Position numbers and translations under genes: made by a program. DNA of 64,000 nucleotides. Origin: Puntigrus tetrazona. Lineage: Eukaryota > Chordata > Actinopteri > Cypriniformes > Cyprinidae. The DNA is taken from positions 3,227,353 through 3,291,352 of the forward strand of contig NC_056708.1 in assembly GCF_018831695.1 (NCBI RefSeq), given 5' to 3'. Position 1 is the stretch's first letter; each line of letters opens with the position of its first letter. The notes below the pieces were generated by a model. The model saw only the letters and a list, made by a program, of their open reading frames with translations, ran no database searches and was not told the DNA's origin. This document shows, one piece after another, positions 23,123-33,417 of this stretch.

Positions 23123-25399
23123 GTGTACTTTTTAGTATTATCACCGAAATAGTGTAATTGGACTGTTAAGAGATTATTCCTATTAGCTGGGAAACTGTAC
23201 AAATTGGGCCACAATGAAACTTTGAAGAAAGCATAAGCGCTAAACAATCTTGTTTTGAACACAATGAACCATGATAATGAACAGTAAAACACTGGCTGGA
23301 ATCAAAAGCTCAGCAAATAATGTATTATGAATTATTCAGCAACGCATTCATTTATATTCAATCGCACCAAAATTTGTGACGAAGGGCATTAAAAGGTGGC
23401 ATTCGTTCCGGCGCCTGTGAAAAGATCGCTCTGTTTACGTACTTGCGAACATAATCAAAAGCGATAAAATAAGAGGGTGAAGAAAGTGTTTCAGCGTGAG
23501 AGATTGATTTCTTTCTGCTCTTGCTGATCTGGCCTGCTGGAGGGTAAGAATCAGCCGGCGTGATGGCATGAATCTGGAAAGAAGCAAAGCGACAGTTGGC
23601 CCTGAGATGCGTCACTGTCTGTGTTGCGATCACACACATTCTGTCTGCTTTTAGGCTGTAAACCTCGAGATACTGCACAACGTAAAGTAACTCATTAAGC
23701 TGGATGTCTTACATTGGTTTTATTTATATTTCATGTATGGTTTCCTTATACCACAGAGATTTGGCATGAAAGGATTTATGTAACCAGGAGCAATTACAAT
23801 TGCACATATGATACATTTAGCAGGGTTTAGATAATTCGCTTAAAACAGTAATTATGTGGTGGTAAAATGAATGCTGCTAAAATACACTCAATTTCAGTTC
23901 AATGGCTGCAATTTGTATAGAATTGCTGCCCTCTGGTGTTACAAGTGAAACGTGTAGGCGCTGTATGAATAACATTTCTGTAGAAATTTCTATATAGTGG
24001 GATAAGTGCTATATACTGTAGGTGACATGGATTATGTTTCATTTATTTATTATATTTTGTATTTTATCAACATTTATTACTGTTAAAAAAGTATTTATTA
24101 AATGAATAAATAAAATATTAAATAAATGAAATATTATTTCAATTATTCAAGTACTTATGCATCAGGCATTGCATTCATTTTGCAAAATAAAATTGCATTG
24201 CAATAATATTTTATTGTGATATTTAAAAAAATGACTAATGAATAAGAATGTCTAGTTAATTGCGGCAATGAGAACTTGAATGTTTTGATAAAACAAAATA
24301 AAATATTCATGAGGTCATAATACATTTACATTTAGGCAGCTTTTTTACAAATGAGGACAATGGAAGCAATTATGTTAAATATATTTAATATTAAACACAA
24401 ATTACAGCGAGTAGTCTGAATAATTAAATGTTTAATCATTTATAAGTGAACAACTGCTTACTTTATCTTCAGCTTTGCAAGTTAAACAGCACTTTAATTT
24501 TTACAGTCTTTTATTAATAGTATGTTAAGAGCTTTTGTCTTTGCTACCTCATTGGTCGCCTGCTGTTCTTAAGGGTTTTAGCCACTTCTCTTAGGTCATT
24601 AAACTACAGTGTGGAATGAAGCAGATTTGCGATGTCCAACTGTGACAGATTTAAAGCATTCTAAGCTTTTTAACACTAAAACGACTGATTTACAATCCTT
24701 CAGCTAGGTTTTACCTGAAAGCTTTGAAGAGGAAGTATGTATTGCAAAATGTATCACTTAACAATATAATAAACCAATAGTGTTTAAGAACGTTCAGTAC
24801 AAAATTTAAGCATGTTCAGCGCTTAAAATGTATGTTATCTTATCATTATTATAATCCAATAGTGTTGAAGCATGTTCAGTACGATCAGTAACGACCTATA
24901 TTTAAAGGATTGTGCACACAAAAATTTCAATTATATAATTTAAAATCATATCGCTTTCTTTATTTGTGGAGCGTGCAAAAGTTTACTGTCACGATATCAT
25001 TCAGAAATCATTCTAATACGCTGATTTGCTGCACAAGGAATATTTCGATTACAGTCAATGTTGAAAACAGAACAACATTATATAAAATCCAATTATTTTG
25101 TGCCATTATAAACGCTTTCAGTGTCATTTTGATCAATTGAATGCATTGTTACAATCATTTATTTTGCAAAAACTCCAAATGTTTTAACTGTAGCGTATAT
25201 AACAAAATTTATGAACAGAATAAGTCAAAGCTTTTTGTCCTCCAGTGCGATCGTAGCGTCACCGACTCCTGAACGTGACCTTAAATAGATTACTGATGAG
25301 GTGACAGAGCAAACGTTGACAACTGAAAGGCCCCTTCACTGCAGAAAAATTCCAGAAAGAGCCGCCAACAAAGCTAACATTGTGTCAGCGTGTGATATC
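23123..25399. other. Noncoding DNA with a possible conserved core
   Basis: No gene supported. Positions about 23390-23660 are of higher GC and non-repetitive. The 106-residue - strand open frame there has no recognisable domain or splice context, so I read it as a candidate conserved noncoding element. A CTCF-like motif lies at 23924-23942. Confidence 0.4.
23924..23942. promoter_or_regulatory. CTCF-like motif
   Basis: On the - strand it reads GTAACACCAGAGGGCAGCA, which contains the core CACCAGAGGGCAG characteristic of CTCF sites. A single motif match is weak evidence of binding. Confidence 0.35.
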
Positions 25400-25698
25400 T
25401 GTGGCTCCGTGGCTTACAAAAAATGGCCTTGTCCCCGGCGCCCCCGTTTACAGTCGCTTTTAAAGCCGTTCGGGACTCTGTGGTGTTTTTGTACCGCGAA
25501 CCTGAGGAACATGCGCGGCTGAAGGCTCTCAAGGTCTGGCAAAAAAAACAAACCTCGCCAAATTGACGTTGCCGAGCCGAGCCGGGCCTCGGGACCCCAG
25601 AGCTGAGCAAACAAGCGAGACGGACGCTTCGACTGTCAGCCATCTGAGGAATGCGGAGGCTCGCGTATCAGCACAGTGATCCTGCAGAACCTAGAGAA
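25400..25698 (+). promoter_or_regulatory. CpG-rich block ending in a splice donor; candidate first exon
   Basis: This is the most CpG-dense unique sequence in the window outside the LTRs (GGCGCCCCCGTTTACAGTCGC, GCCGAGCCGAGCCGGGCC and others). It ends ...CCTAGAGAA|GTGAGTATG, a strong 5' splice site with GT at 25699. Together these look like a promoter plus first exon of a + strand transcript. A small frame from ATG 25651 (MRRLAYQHSDPAEPRE) is open to the donor but ends soon after joining the exon at 37014, so it would be a short upstream ORF. I infer it may be the distal promoter of palm2, 12 kb upstream of 37014; it could instead belong to an unknown transcript. Confidence 0.4.
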
Positions 25699-25967
25699 GT
25701 GAGTATGTTAGTGGTAGATCCACAGCTTTGTTCGTGTGACTTCTGCTAACTTCACTTGACAGCAAACGGGACACGTTCTCTACTTTAATTTTAGCCAATA
25801 CTCTGGCTATGTTCTCTCAAAGTTACAAACGAACAATTCTTCGCTACATAACAGTGCCTCTGTTTTGGGCAGTGAAAGGTTCATGTATTTTTGGTTGAAA
25901 TAGGCATTTATGGAGTCCTCAGCAACAGGTTAACAAGCATGCAAGATCAAAAAAACTATTTTATTGT

Positions 25968-27133
25968 TGTAGCCTCTCTCCGCTGTACGGCTCAGATAAT
26001 GACTAGGAAAGTTTAAATCAAATCAAAACAAAAATGTCTAGGCGAGAGTTACATCTAAATTACTCCGTGAATAGTGATTCACAAATTACCTCAAGAATTA
26101 AACATTCAAATACCACTTCCGGTCTCAGATATCAGTATGAAATGTCAGATGTATGATAAACTATAACCTGTATGACTTTTTAAACTTGCTTTTATTAAGT
26201 CACTTGAGTAAGCAAGTAATTCAATTCACACAGTTTCAACAATATTTCGAAAACACAAAATAAAATATAAAAATAACCCAAAGTTCCTGTAAAACTCAAT
26301 ATTACCCAGCTGGGATTTTCAGTTCAACGTTGGCGCTAGTTGGAGCTCTTGTGATGAAACAAAACTGTAACACGTTACTCACTGGTAATCCAGGGAACTA
26401 GATTTCACTCATGGAATAATAATCGCGGACCCTTGATGAACGATGAGATGAAACGCGACAGCCTCCATGACGACATCCTCGATGACGCTGCACGAATCCG
26501 ATGAACTTCTCCGTCCTGAACATGCCAAACGAACTCACGAAGATCCTCCTCCACCTCGCGATGACCTGACTGACGATCTCTCTCAGTCTCCTGAAAAACG
26601 ACTCTGTAGTCTTCTCTGGTCGAAGCAGAACTCACGCGAGGCTGGGGTGTATATGCGCCTTCGTTAAACTTTCTTCGGCGCTCTCTTTTGAAATATGAGC
26701 AGCGCGCGATATGTGATGCGTCTTCAATTAATATATTTACAGAAACATTTCTAAACTTAGACCGTCACTGAAAATGTCTATTAATGAGATGAAATGAGCT
26801 TCTTTCGCAAGCACACTTCTCTCTCTCGCACCACGTTGCTCTGACTCTCTCAACGGAACAAAAAAAACCCGCTGAGTACGCACGACCGATTCTTCTTTAA
26901 CCCCGCCCCTTGAACTTAAGGGTCAAAGTCCTTCGCTCTCATGGGACGAGATAATATTAGCAGAAAATACAACAAAATTAAAGTCCTTGTTTTAGTTCTT
27001 GGTATTAAATACTGTTTACACTTTTAGAGAAGTCTTAAAAAAAACAAATCAGCATAAAACATTGTAACCAAACAAATTTCTCTTTTATCCTCATTTTAAA
27101 CAAACAATGCAAACATTTGTTTAGGGCTCTACA
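25968..27133 (-). repeat. 3' LTR of the retrotransposon
   Basis: 1166 bp, near-identical over long blocks to the right-hand LTR but with scattered 1-4-bp indels, clustered in the CpG-rich part (26440-26900). On the element's strand an AATAAA polyadenylation signal lies at 26191-26196. The open frames at 26405-26635 and 26467-26667 lie wholly in the LTR and are not credible genes. Confidence 0.95.
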
Positions 27134-27146
27134 TTCTCCTCACACC
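27134..27146 (-). promoter_or_regulatory. Polypurine tract
   Basis: On the element strand GGTGTGAGGAGAA abuts the 3' LTR start, the position of the plus-strand primer. Confidence 0.6.
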
Positions 27147-27351
27147 AAGAATCGTTATGTCCTCACAACGAGGAGAAAAAAAAACATTCTAATTTGTCAC
27201 AGCGAGAAAAACATGTATTAACCTCATAGCACCTTGTTGTACAATTTCAACTTAATGTCTTAATCTGTTACCTAGGCATAAACAGGTCTCTCTAGATATA
27301 AAAAAAAAACTATATTCGAGTCAACCTACAAACAGCACTGATTTATTCAAA

Positions 27352-27960
27352 CTACTGCCGTGGCCTTAAAGTAATTGCACAAGTACTCAACTTTCTGGAG
27401 GGCATATTCAACCTCAAATAGATGGTAGAACTGTATCTAACAGGGTTTACAGCTTTTACTTGAGCAAGGACTGGCTCAACCTTCGGCATACCAAGAGTAT
27501 CATATGTGAATCTCTTAGTCACAGTTCTGGTTCTCTGAGACCTTCTAGCAGATTCAAGTACATCAGAGGTATTCTGATTTTCATTACTTGGATCTCCACT
27601 AACTAGATCTTGCACTGGACTGGTAACGTTATCACAAAGATCTGGTACTTGACTCACATCTTGTAAATCGTCAGTGTCATTGTTTAATAGAGGTCTTGAA
27701 TCGGACTCTTCAGAGTTAAGAGTCTCATTTCTTGTATCCGAGTGTTCCACAAACTCTGTGACATTCTCAGAAACTACTGCATCCTTCTGAGAAATTTCTG
27801 TTCTCAGTGTCCACTGACAATCTTCCGGTTCTGGAAACCATACTCCATACGTTTCATCCTCACTATCAGAACTCCCAGCATTCTGATCAGCTCTGACTTC
27901 TACTTCTCGTCTTCCAGCTGTATCCTGAACTTCCTGTTCTGGACTCACGCATTTCAACAT
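27352..27960 (-). CDS. C-terminal tail of the retrotransposon pol
   Basis: A 202-residue acidic, Ser/Asp/Glu-rich frame follows the integrase and ends 218 bp before the 3' LTR. Near its end is a basic patch (RRSQRTRTVTKRF) followed by YDTLGMPKVEP, a type of tail seen after the integrase of several vertebrate gypsy elements. It may be the natural C-terminus of Pol, separated from the integrase by a frame disruption near 27960-28020, rather than a separate gene. There is no signal peptide or transmembrane segment, so it is not an envelope. Confidence 0.6.
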   Translation of the reverse strand: MLKCVSPEQEVQDTAGRREVEVRADQNAGSSDSEDETYGVWFPEPEDCQWTLRTEISQKDAVVSENVTEFVEHSDTRNETLNSEESDSRPLLNNDTDDLQDVSQVPDLCDNVTSPVQDLVSGDPSNENQNTSDVLESARRSQRTRTVTKRFTYDTLGMPKVEPVLAQVKAVNPVRYSSTIYLRLNMPSRKLSTCAITLRPRQ

Positions 27961-28021
27961 TTTTCCTTCTGCCTCAAAACCCTCCTTCTAGGCTGAGGGA
28001 CACTGTGAGGAACTTCTTGTC

Positions 28022-29110
28022 TCAACTCTTGTCCAATAGGAAGAATGTGATTCCTATGCAGGATCTTGACCGGTCCAGTTCCACTTTCTGGCTTAAGTGA
28101 AACACAGGCAAGTTAGGCATCTGACTTTGGACGACATAAGGCTCAGTACTCCATCTGTCTGCCAACTTATGCTTTCCTTGCAGTCCAAGATTTCTTATCA
28201 GCACTCTGTCTCCAGGTAGCAGTTGAGAGTAACGCAGTTTCTGATCATATCTTCTCTTGTTTCCTGCATTTTTCTTCTTAGCATTTTCTTCTGCCAGCCC
28301 ATATGCATACTTCAATTCCTGTTGCATGGTTTTTACAAACCGCTGATAAGACTTTGTGGAAGTTCCATCACTTGACACACCAAAACTCAGGTCGATGGGA
28401 GTCTGGCCTCCTTCCATACATAAGGAAGTAAGGAGAATACCCTGTAGCTTCGTTCAGACTGCAGTTGTACACATGTACCAGATGTCCAATGTGACGGCTC
28501 CATTGCTGTTTCTGACTCGGATCCAGGGTCCCCAACATGTCCAGAAGTGTCCGGTTGAACCGTTCGGGCTGCGGATCACCCTGGGGGTGGTACGGCGTTG
28601 TCCGGGATTTCTCCACTCCTAACAGATCAAACAACTCATGGATGAGCTTGCTCTCGAAATCCCGACCCTGGTCCGAGTGCATTCGTCTAGGCAGACCATA
28701 ATGAACAAAGTATTTTTCCCACAGAACCTTTGCAACTGTGGACGCCTTCTGGTCCTTAGTCGGGAATGCCTGTGCATATCGGGTGTAGTGGTCCGTGATG
28801 ACAAGGACATTACAGATGTTCTTGGAGTCCGGCTCAATGGAGAGAAAATCCATGCACACAAGATCCATTGGTCCGCTACTGTACAAATGTGACAAAGGTG
28901 CAGCTCTCTTTGGCAGAGTCTTCCGTTTACTTTACGCATCTGGGACAGGTCTGGCAGTACCTTGTCACATCAACCTTCATTCGGGGCCAGTAAAATCTCT
29001 CTTTCACAAACCCATAGGTTTTGTCGAACCCTAAATGACCAGAGTCATCATGAAGTGACTTTAAAACTACTTCATGGAACTTCTTTGGTAGACACAACTG
29101 TTTATGATGA
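28022..29110 (-). pseudogene. Retrotransposon integrase, frameshifted
   Basis: Integrase inserts the cDNA copy into the host genome. All three regions are visible. The zinc-binding part lies at about 28935-29100 (LHDDSGHLG, then YCQTCPRC: the H2C2 type). The catalytic core is at 28368-28895, with the DDE residues in VCMDFLS, HSDQGRDF and PERFNRTL; the usual G-Q-V/E context before the last E is changed to GDPQPE. The C-terminal region is at 28022-28417 (LLPGDRVLIRNLG, KLADRWSTEPYVV). The frame changes between zinc and core and again near 28400. Confidence 0.92.
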
Positions 29111-29387
29111 GATCTGTCTGGGGCTTTAGTGCATCAAACATCACCCCATTCTCCAGCACCAACTTGTCCCATTCTCTCCTGATCACTGCAAGATCCTGAT
29201 GAATTTCTTTTCTTAATTGTGGACAGATCTCCTCTTTTCAAAGCTCTCCATATCTCTCCAAGACACGGATCATCTTGCTGGGCAGAGGACAGGTCCACAG
29301 AACTCAACTTTGGAAGTCTGAAAGCATCCAGTGTAGTTAAATTGCAGTATGCTTTAGGGACTGACTTAGAGGATCCTCCTAGTGACG

Positions 29388-30790
29388 TTACAATCCTGCT
29401 GACACTTGCCAGGCAACTGGATGGTCCTGAACTGGGAGCTTACACAACGTTCTCACTCCAGAGGATGGGATATTCACCCATTCCTGGTCCTTCACTGTCC
29501 CATGAGGACGACGCGACAAAGCCGCCAGCATCAATGTTTTGTCTCCAGGCCTGTACTTGAGACTAAAGTCGATACTGAGAGGGCCGCTAACCACCTATGT
29601 CCGACAGCATCCAACTTTGCAGTTGTCAGAACATAAGTTAATGGGTTGTTGTCGGTCTGTACTTCCAAATTTAGCTCCGTACAGGTAATCGTGTAGCTTG
29701 TCAACGACTGCCCACTTTAATGCCAAGAACTCCAGTTTGTGGACTGGGTAGTTCTTCTCAGAAGGCGCCAAACTTCTGCTGACAAATGCTACAGGTCGTA
29801 ACCCCTCTCCTTGGTCCTGATACAAGACCCCACCCAACCCTTCACAGCAGGCATCAACATGTAGGACATACGGGAGCTGAGGATTTGCGAAGATCAACAC
29901 AGGAGCCTGCAAGTCTCCCCTTCAACTCCCTTAAAAGCAGCCGCAAGCATCAGTCCATCTACTCCCAAATGGATCAGAGGCTTTATACAGTACTGTTCTG
30001 GACTGAGTCCTGCTTTTATCTTCTTCAAACTCGCTGTCGTCAGACATCCTTGCAACAACTGATTAAGTGGGTAGGACACTTTTGAATAGTCTTTCACAAA
30101 TCTTCTGTAGTATCCACAGAATCCCAAGTAAGAACGTAGTTCTGAAACGTTCTGTGGTCGAGGCCAGGACTGTACAGCATCAATCTCTTGAGGGGTCAGT
30201 TGAGACACCATCTTGAGACACAATGTGTCCAACATAACTGACAGAGGTCTGACAGAAGGTGCACTTGTCCAAAGACAACTTCAAACCTTCACTCCGCAGG
30301 CGATCCAACACCTTAATCAGCCGCTCTTCGTGCTCCTCCAAGGTCCTTCCGAAAATGATGAGGTCATCCAGGTAAACTAATACCTCCAACAAATTCATGT
30401 CCCCAACCGTCCTTTCCATAACTCTTTGAAAAGTCGCTGGAGCTCCACACAAATCCCTTTGTGGCATTCTCTGAAACTGATAGAACCCCACTGGGCAGAT
30501 GAATGCCGCTCTTCTTTTCTTGATCTGCTTCACTCAGAGGGATCTGATAATATCCACTTCTGAGATCCAACACACTGAACCACTTGCTCCCATTCAGGCA
30601 AGCCAATGCATCTTCAATGCGTGGGACAGTATATTGATCTGGGACAGTACGCTCATTTAACGTCCGGTAATCCACGCGACATCCTGATCTGTCCATTCTT
30701 CTTCCGTGACCACGACAATCGGAGAAGCATAGGGACTCCTTGACTCTGTGATAATCCCTGCCCCTTTCAACTTCTCCAAATGCTGCCTGA
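29388..30790 (-). pseudogene. Retrotransposon reverse transcriptase and RNase H, frameshifted
   Basis: RT copies the RNA into DNA; RNase H removes the template RNA. RT begins with ITESRSPYASPIVVV (about 30720-30770), then WFSVLDLRSGYYQIP (30364-30696) and the catalytic YLDDLIIFG (30180-30533). The connection is at 29894-30235 (SYLGFCGYYRRFVKDYS). RNase H starts at 29595-29912 (LHVDACCEGLGGVLYQ, KLEFLALKWAV) and ends at 29388-29594 (KYRPGDKTLMLAALSRRP, where the family has an Asp before ALSR, here lost). At least four frame changes break it. Confidence 0.94.
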
Positions 30791-31432
30791 CATCCTCCAA
30801 GTCAGCTGGCGGAAGACGCCGTGACCTTTCACTAAAAAGGCTTATCCTCTGTCAGTCGAATGTGATGCTGGGTACTCCTTGAACATCCCACATCAAATTC
30901 ATCACATGAAAAGACCTCCTTCCTCTCCAACATCTTTCAATCAGCCGTTGTCTCCATTCCTCTGTCAAAGGAGAATCACCAAAATTAAATGAATTCTTGT
31001 TCAAGTTTGCCTGACACTACTCTCGTTGGGCTTAGAGACCCGAGGGACAATCTCAACAGGAAAAACATGAGCAATAGCCATTCCTCGTTTAATCGTCATG
31101 GGGCGAGAGGAGACATTTCTGATTGTAACTCCAATCCTTTTTGACTTGACAACGCCAGTAGACTGCACTTCCGGGTTACTAGGAGTTCCTCAGGAAACCA
31201 CGGTTCCTCTGGTTTATCCACTAACAAGGTCTTATTAGAAAGAACAGCAGGGTATTTTAGAATTCCATAAACCCTAGCATTCTTCCCGGAGACAGTTTCA
31301 GTGGCTTAGGTGAAGATACCAGACAGTTCCTCTTCTGTCATCCTCGTCACACTTTTCCACTGCAATGACCCGCTCATAAGCATTTCGGATTTCAGGATGG
31401 ACAGTTAAAGTATGAAGAAAATCATCTCCACT

Positions 31433-31836
31433 TTATCTTTGCACGCTTCCACCAGCTTTTTTCACTACAGATGTATTTGTTCCCACCAGAATGTTGACAT
31501 CTCCTTTCATGACAGGGTCGGGACAAACCAACACAAGTGCATCGATGGATTCTGCTACTCCTGCCACAGATCCTGGAAACTCCAATCTTAAAGACAGACA
31601 GCCATCATAGGGTACTGCTGCCTGCTTAGCCCCCATATCTCCAAATTCTCTATTGGTGTCAATGGCAGATGCTTTAAGTATTTCTCATAGAAAGATCTAT
31701 ACAGCAGAGTGACTTGTGATCCACTATCCAGCAAAGCCTTTGCATAGATTCCTTCCACCTGGATAGGAAGAACAGAGCTAGGTCCCACTAACCCGCTCGG
31801 AATACTTGCTGGCTCAACTTTGACTCTTTTGCACAT
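31433..31836 (-). pseudogene. Retrotransposon aspartic protease, broken
   Basis: The retropepsin active-site motif is present as ALLDSGSQVTLL (31588-31836), preceded by PIQVEG as in gypsy proteases. The second half, with DVNILVGTNT, sits in another frame (31433-31636). The protease would cut the Gag-Pol polyprotein. The frame change between the halves inactivates this copy. Confidence 0.88.
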
Positions 31837-31874
31837 TGTGGAACGTGGTCTCTCCCGGAGCTTCAGGCCGTTCT

Positions 31875-32069
31875 CTACTGAGCCCCGGAGAAGTTTCCCG
31901 ATGACTGTCTCATTCTGATGAGTCGCTGGTTTACTTTCCTGAGATTTTCTTCATTGTTACAATCACGCTTCAGATGCCCATCTTCCCCACATCTGTAACA
32001 GAAAACACCAGCTTTGATCACTGGTCTTATTGTTGTTTTACTCTCTGCAGTTGCAGATAGACTGTGCAT
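31875..32069 (-). CDS. Gag zinc-knuckle segment
   Basis: Contains CYRCGEDGHLKRDC, a perfect CX2CX4HX4C nucleic-acid-binding knuckle, followed by a basic stretch (NQRLIRMRQ). This is the nucleocapsid-like end of Gag that packages the element's RNA. It is in a separate frame from the upstream gag segment, so a frameshift or a natural gag-pol junction lies near 32070. Confidence 0.9.
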   Translation of the reverse strand: MHSLSATAESKTTIRPVIKAGVFCYRCGEDGHLKRDCNNEENLRKVNQRLIRMRQSSGNFSGAQ

Positions 32070-32086
32070 AGCAGGACGATCATGGG

Positions 32087-33311
32087 TTACAGGTTCTTTG
32101 CTGCAGCTGACAAGCGTGACACTTCATTTTTCAACCCCCTAATCTCCCTTTTCAGCTTCTCTACTTCTGAGTCTGCAAGGTTAGTATTAGCAGATGACTC
32201 CTTCTTGGCGGAGGACACTACAGACACGGCTACTTTAGACTGTAATGAACTCCGGCTGTTCGCTATGTTTTCTTCTTCTCTCACTTCTTTCATTAATTCA
32301 TTAAAAGAAGGAGGGGCACAAAGCTTATGGGTCATCCTCAGCCGCATAGCCACTCAGATCACTTGACAGGGCACCTCTGACAATCTGCCGTGATTCAAGA
32401 TGATTCAGGGCAGAATATTCTATGCCTTTCTTCCTTAGCATACTGTGCAACATCCTGTCCAACCTCAGTATGTAGGCGGAGAGCTTTTCTCCCTCATTCT
32501 GGTAAGTGCTCCGAAACCTTAACATCAAATCAGCAGCATCCTCAGTAGTGCCAAATGTTGACTCTAGCACACTGAGATAATCACTGAAAGTAGCAGTTGG
32601 GTTTCCAGTCTTTTCAAATCTAACAATATCGGCTGCAGGACCTCTGAGACACTCTACAAGTCTCTGCTTCTTGATATTATCAGAACACTGCCATTCTTCC
32701 AGAATGTGGGTAGTCTGCTCTACCCAAACCTCATACTCATCTTCCCCAGGAGGAGTTGGTATGAATCCTGAGAAAGGACGCAGCCTTCTGTATCCCACTC
32801 TCTCCTCTGATGAAGCCACATGACACGTTTGGACAAGAGAGTTTATGGCATCAACTAATTTAGTGTTGAGGTCAGGTGCAGGGGAAACAACACTTGGGAT
32901 GTCAGCTAATGATTTGCCCTCTTTTTGGAGGAAAAAGATCAATTTAGACTGGAACTCTTCCTCTCTCTGCTTAGGGGTTTCAGCTGCTACATGAACGACC
33001 ATGCGTGTACCAGGACCAACCTCAGGTCCTCCAATCTCTGAAGGAATAGATATCTCGGAGATGCTACAAGCTATTTCAATCAAAATAAACTGATATTGCT
33101 TAGTTTCATCAGAGTGACGATCAAGCACTTTGCATTTCCCAATCCCCAGAACAGTATCCAGCACATCATAGACTACTCTGTCATCACAGTCTGTAGGCAC
33201 CTTGCTTAAAATAAGAACTCTGTCCAACTCAACGTTTTTCTCTGCACCATGCAATAATCTCATTAACCTCCATTTGTTCCTGTTGCACCAATGTTCAAAG
33301 TGCGTGTTCAA
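32087..33311 (-). pseudogene. PNMA-like Gag, one frameshift
   Basis: The first 328 residues (33311-32325) resemble the paraneoplastic antigen Ma (PNMA) family. An N-terminal RRM-like part has VLILSKVPTDC, KCKVLDR, FILIEIA and FQSKLIFFLQKEGKSL. The capsid-like part starts RLRPFSGFIPTPPGEDEYE with LEEWQC and LRGPAADIV. Near 32340 the reading passes to another frame (32353-32087), which holds MTHKLCAPPSFNELMKEVREEE and a Lys/Glu-rich coiled coil. Gag builds the particle. PNMA genes are established domesticated derivatives of gypsy-type gag. The start at 33311 is only about 85 bases from the primer site. Confidence 0.88.
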
Positions 33312-33396
33312 AAAAAAAAAAAAAAATCTGTGTATAGCTGCTAAACAGTCTGAAATTTAATAATCTGAAATCTAACAATCTGAATAATCTGGCTTG

Positions 33397-33415
33397 ATCC
33401 CGGACGAGCCCCACA
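33397..33415 (-). promoter_or_regulatory. tRNA-Pro-type primer binding site
   Basis: On the element strand, just inside the 5' LTR, GGGGCTCGTCCGGGAT appears. These 16 bases are complementary to the 3' part of vertebrate tRNA-Pro and are well known from retroviral tRNA-Pro primer sites. The last bases before it (TGT instead of TGG) spoil pairing to the CCA end. Confidence 0.8.
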
Positions 33416-33417
33416 AA

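Noticed and set aside
26405..26667. Open frames inside the left LTR, with a counterpart at 33849-34082
   Set aside because: They exist only because the LTR is duplicated. The two copies differ by frameshifts and show no domain, so they are not a gene.
27134..27960. Possible envelope gene making the element a retrovirus
   Set aside because: The frame there is acidic with no signal peptide, cysteine pattern or membrane segment; it fits a pol tail.
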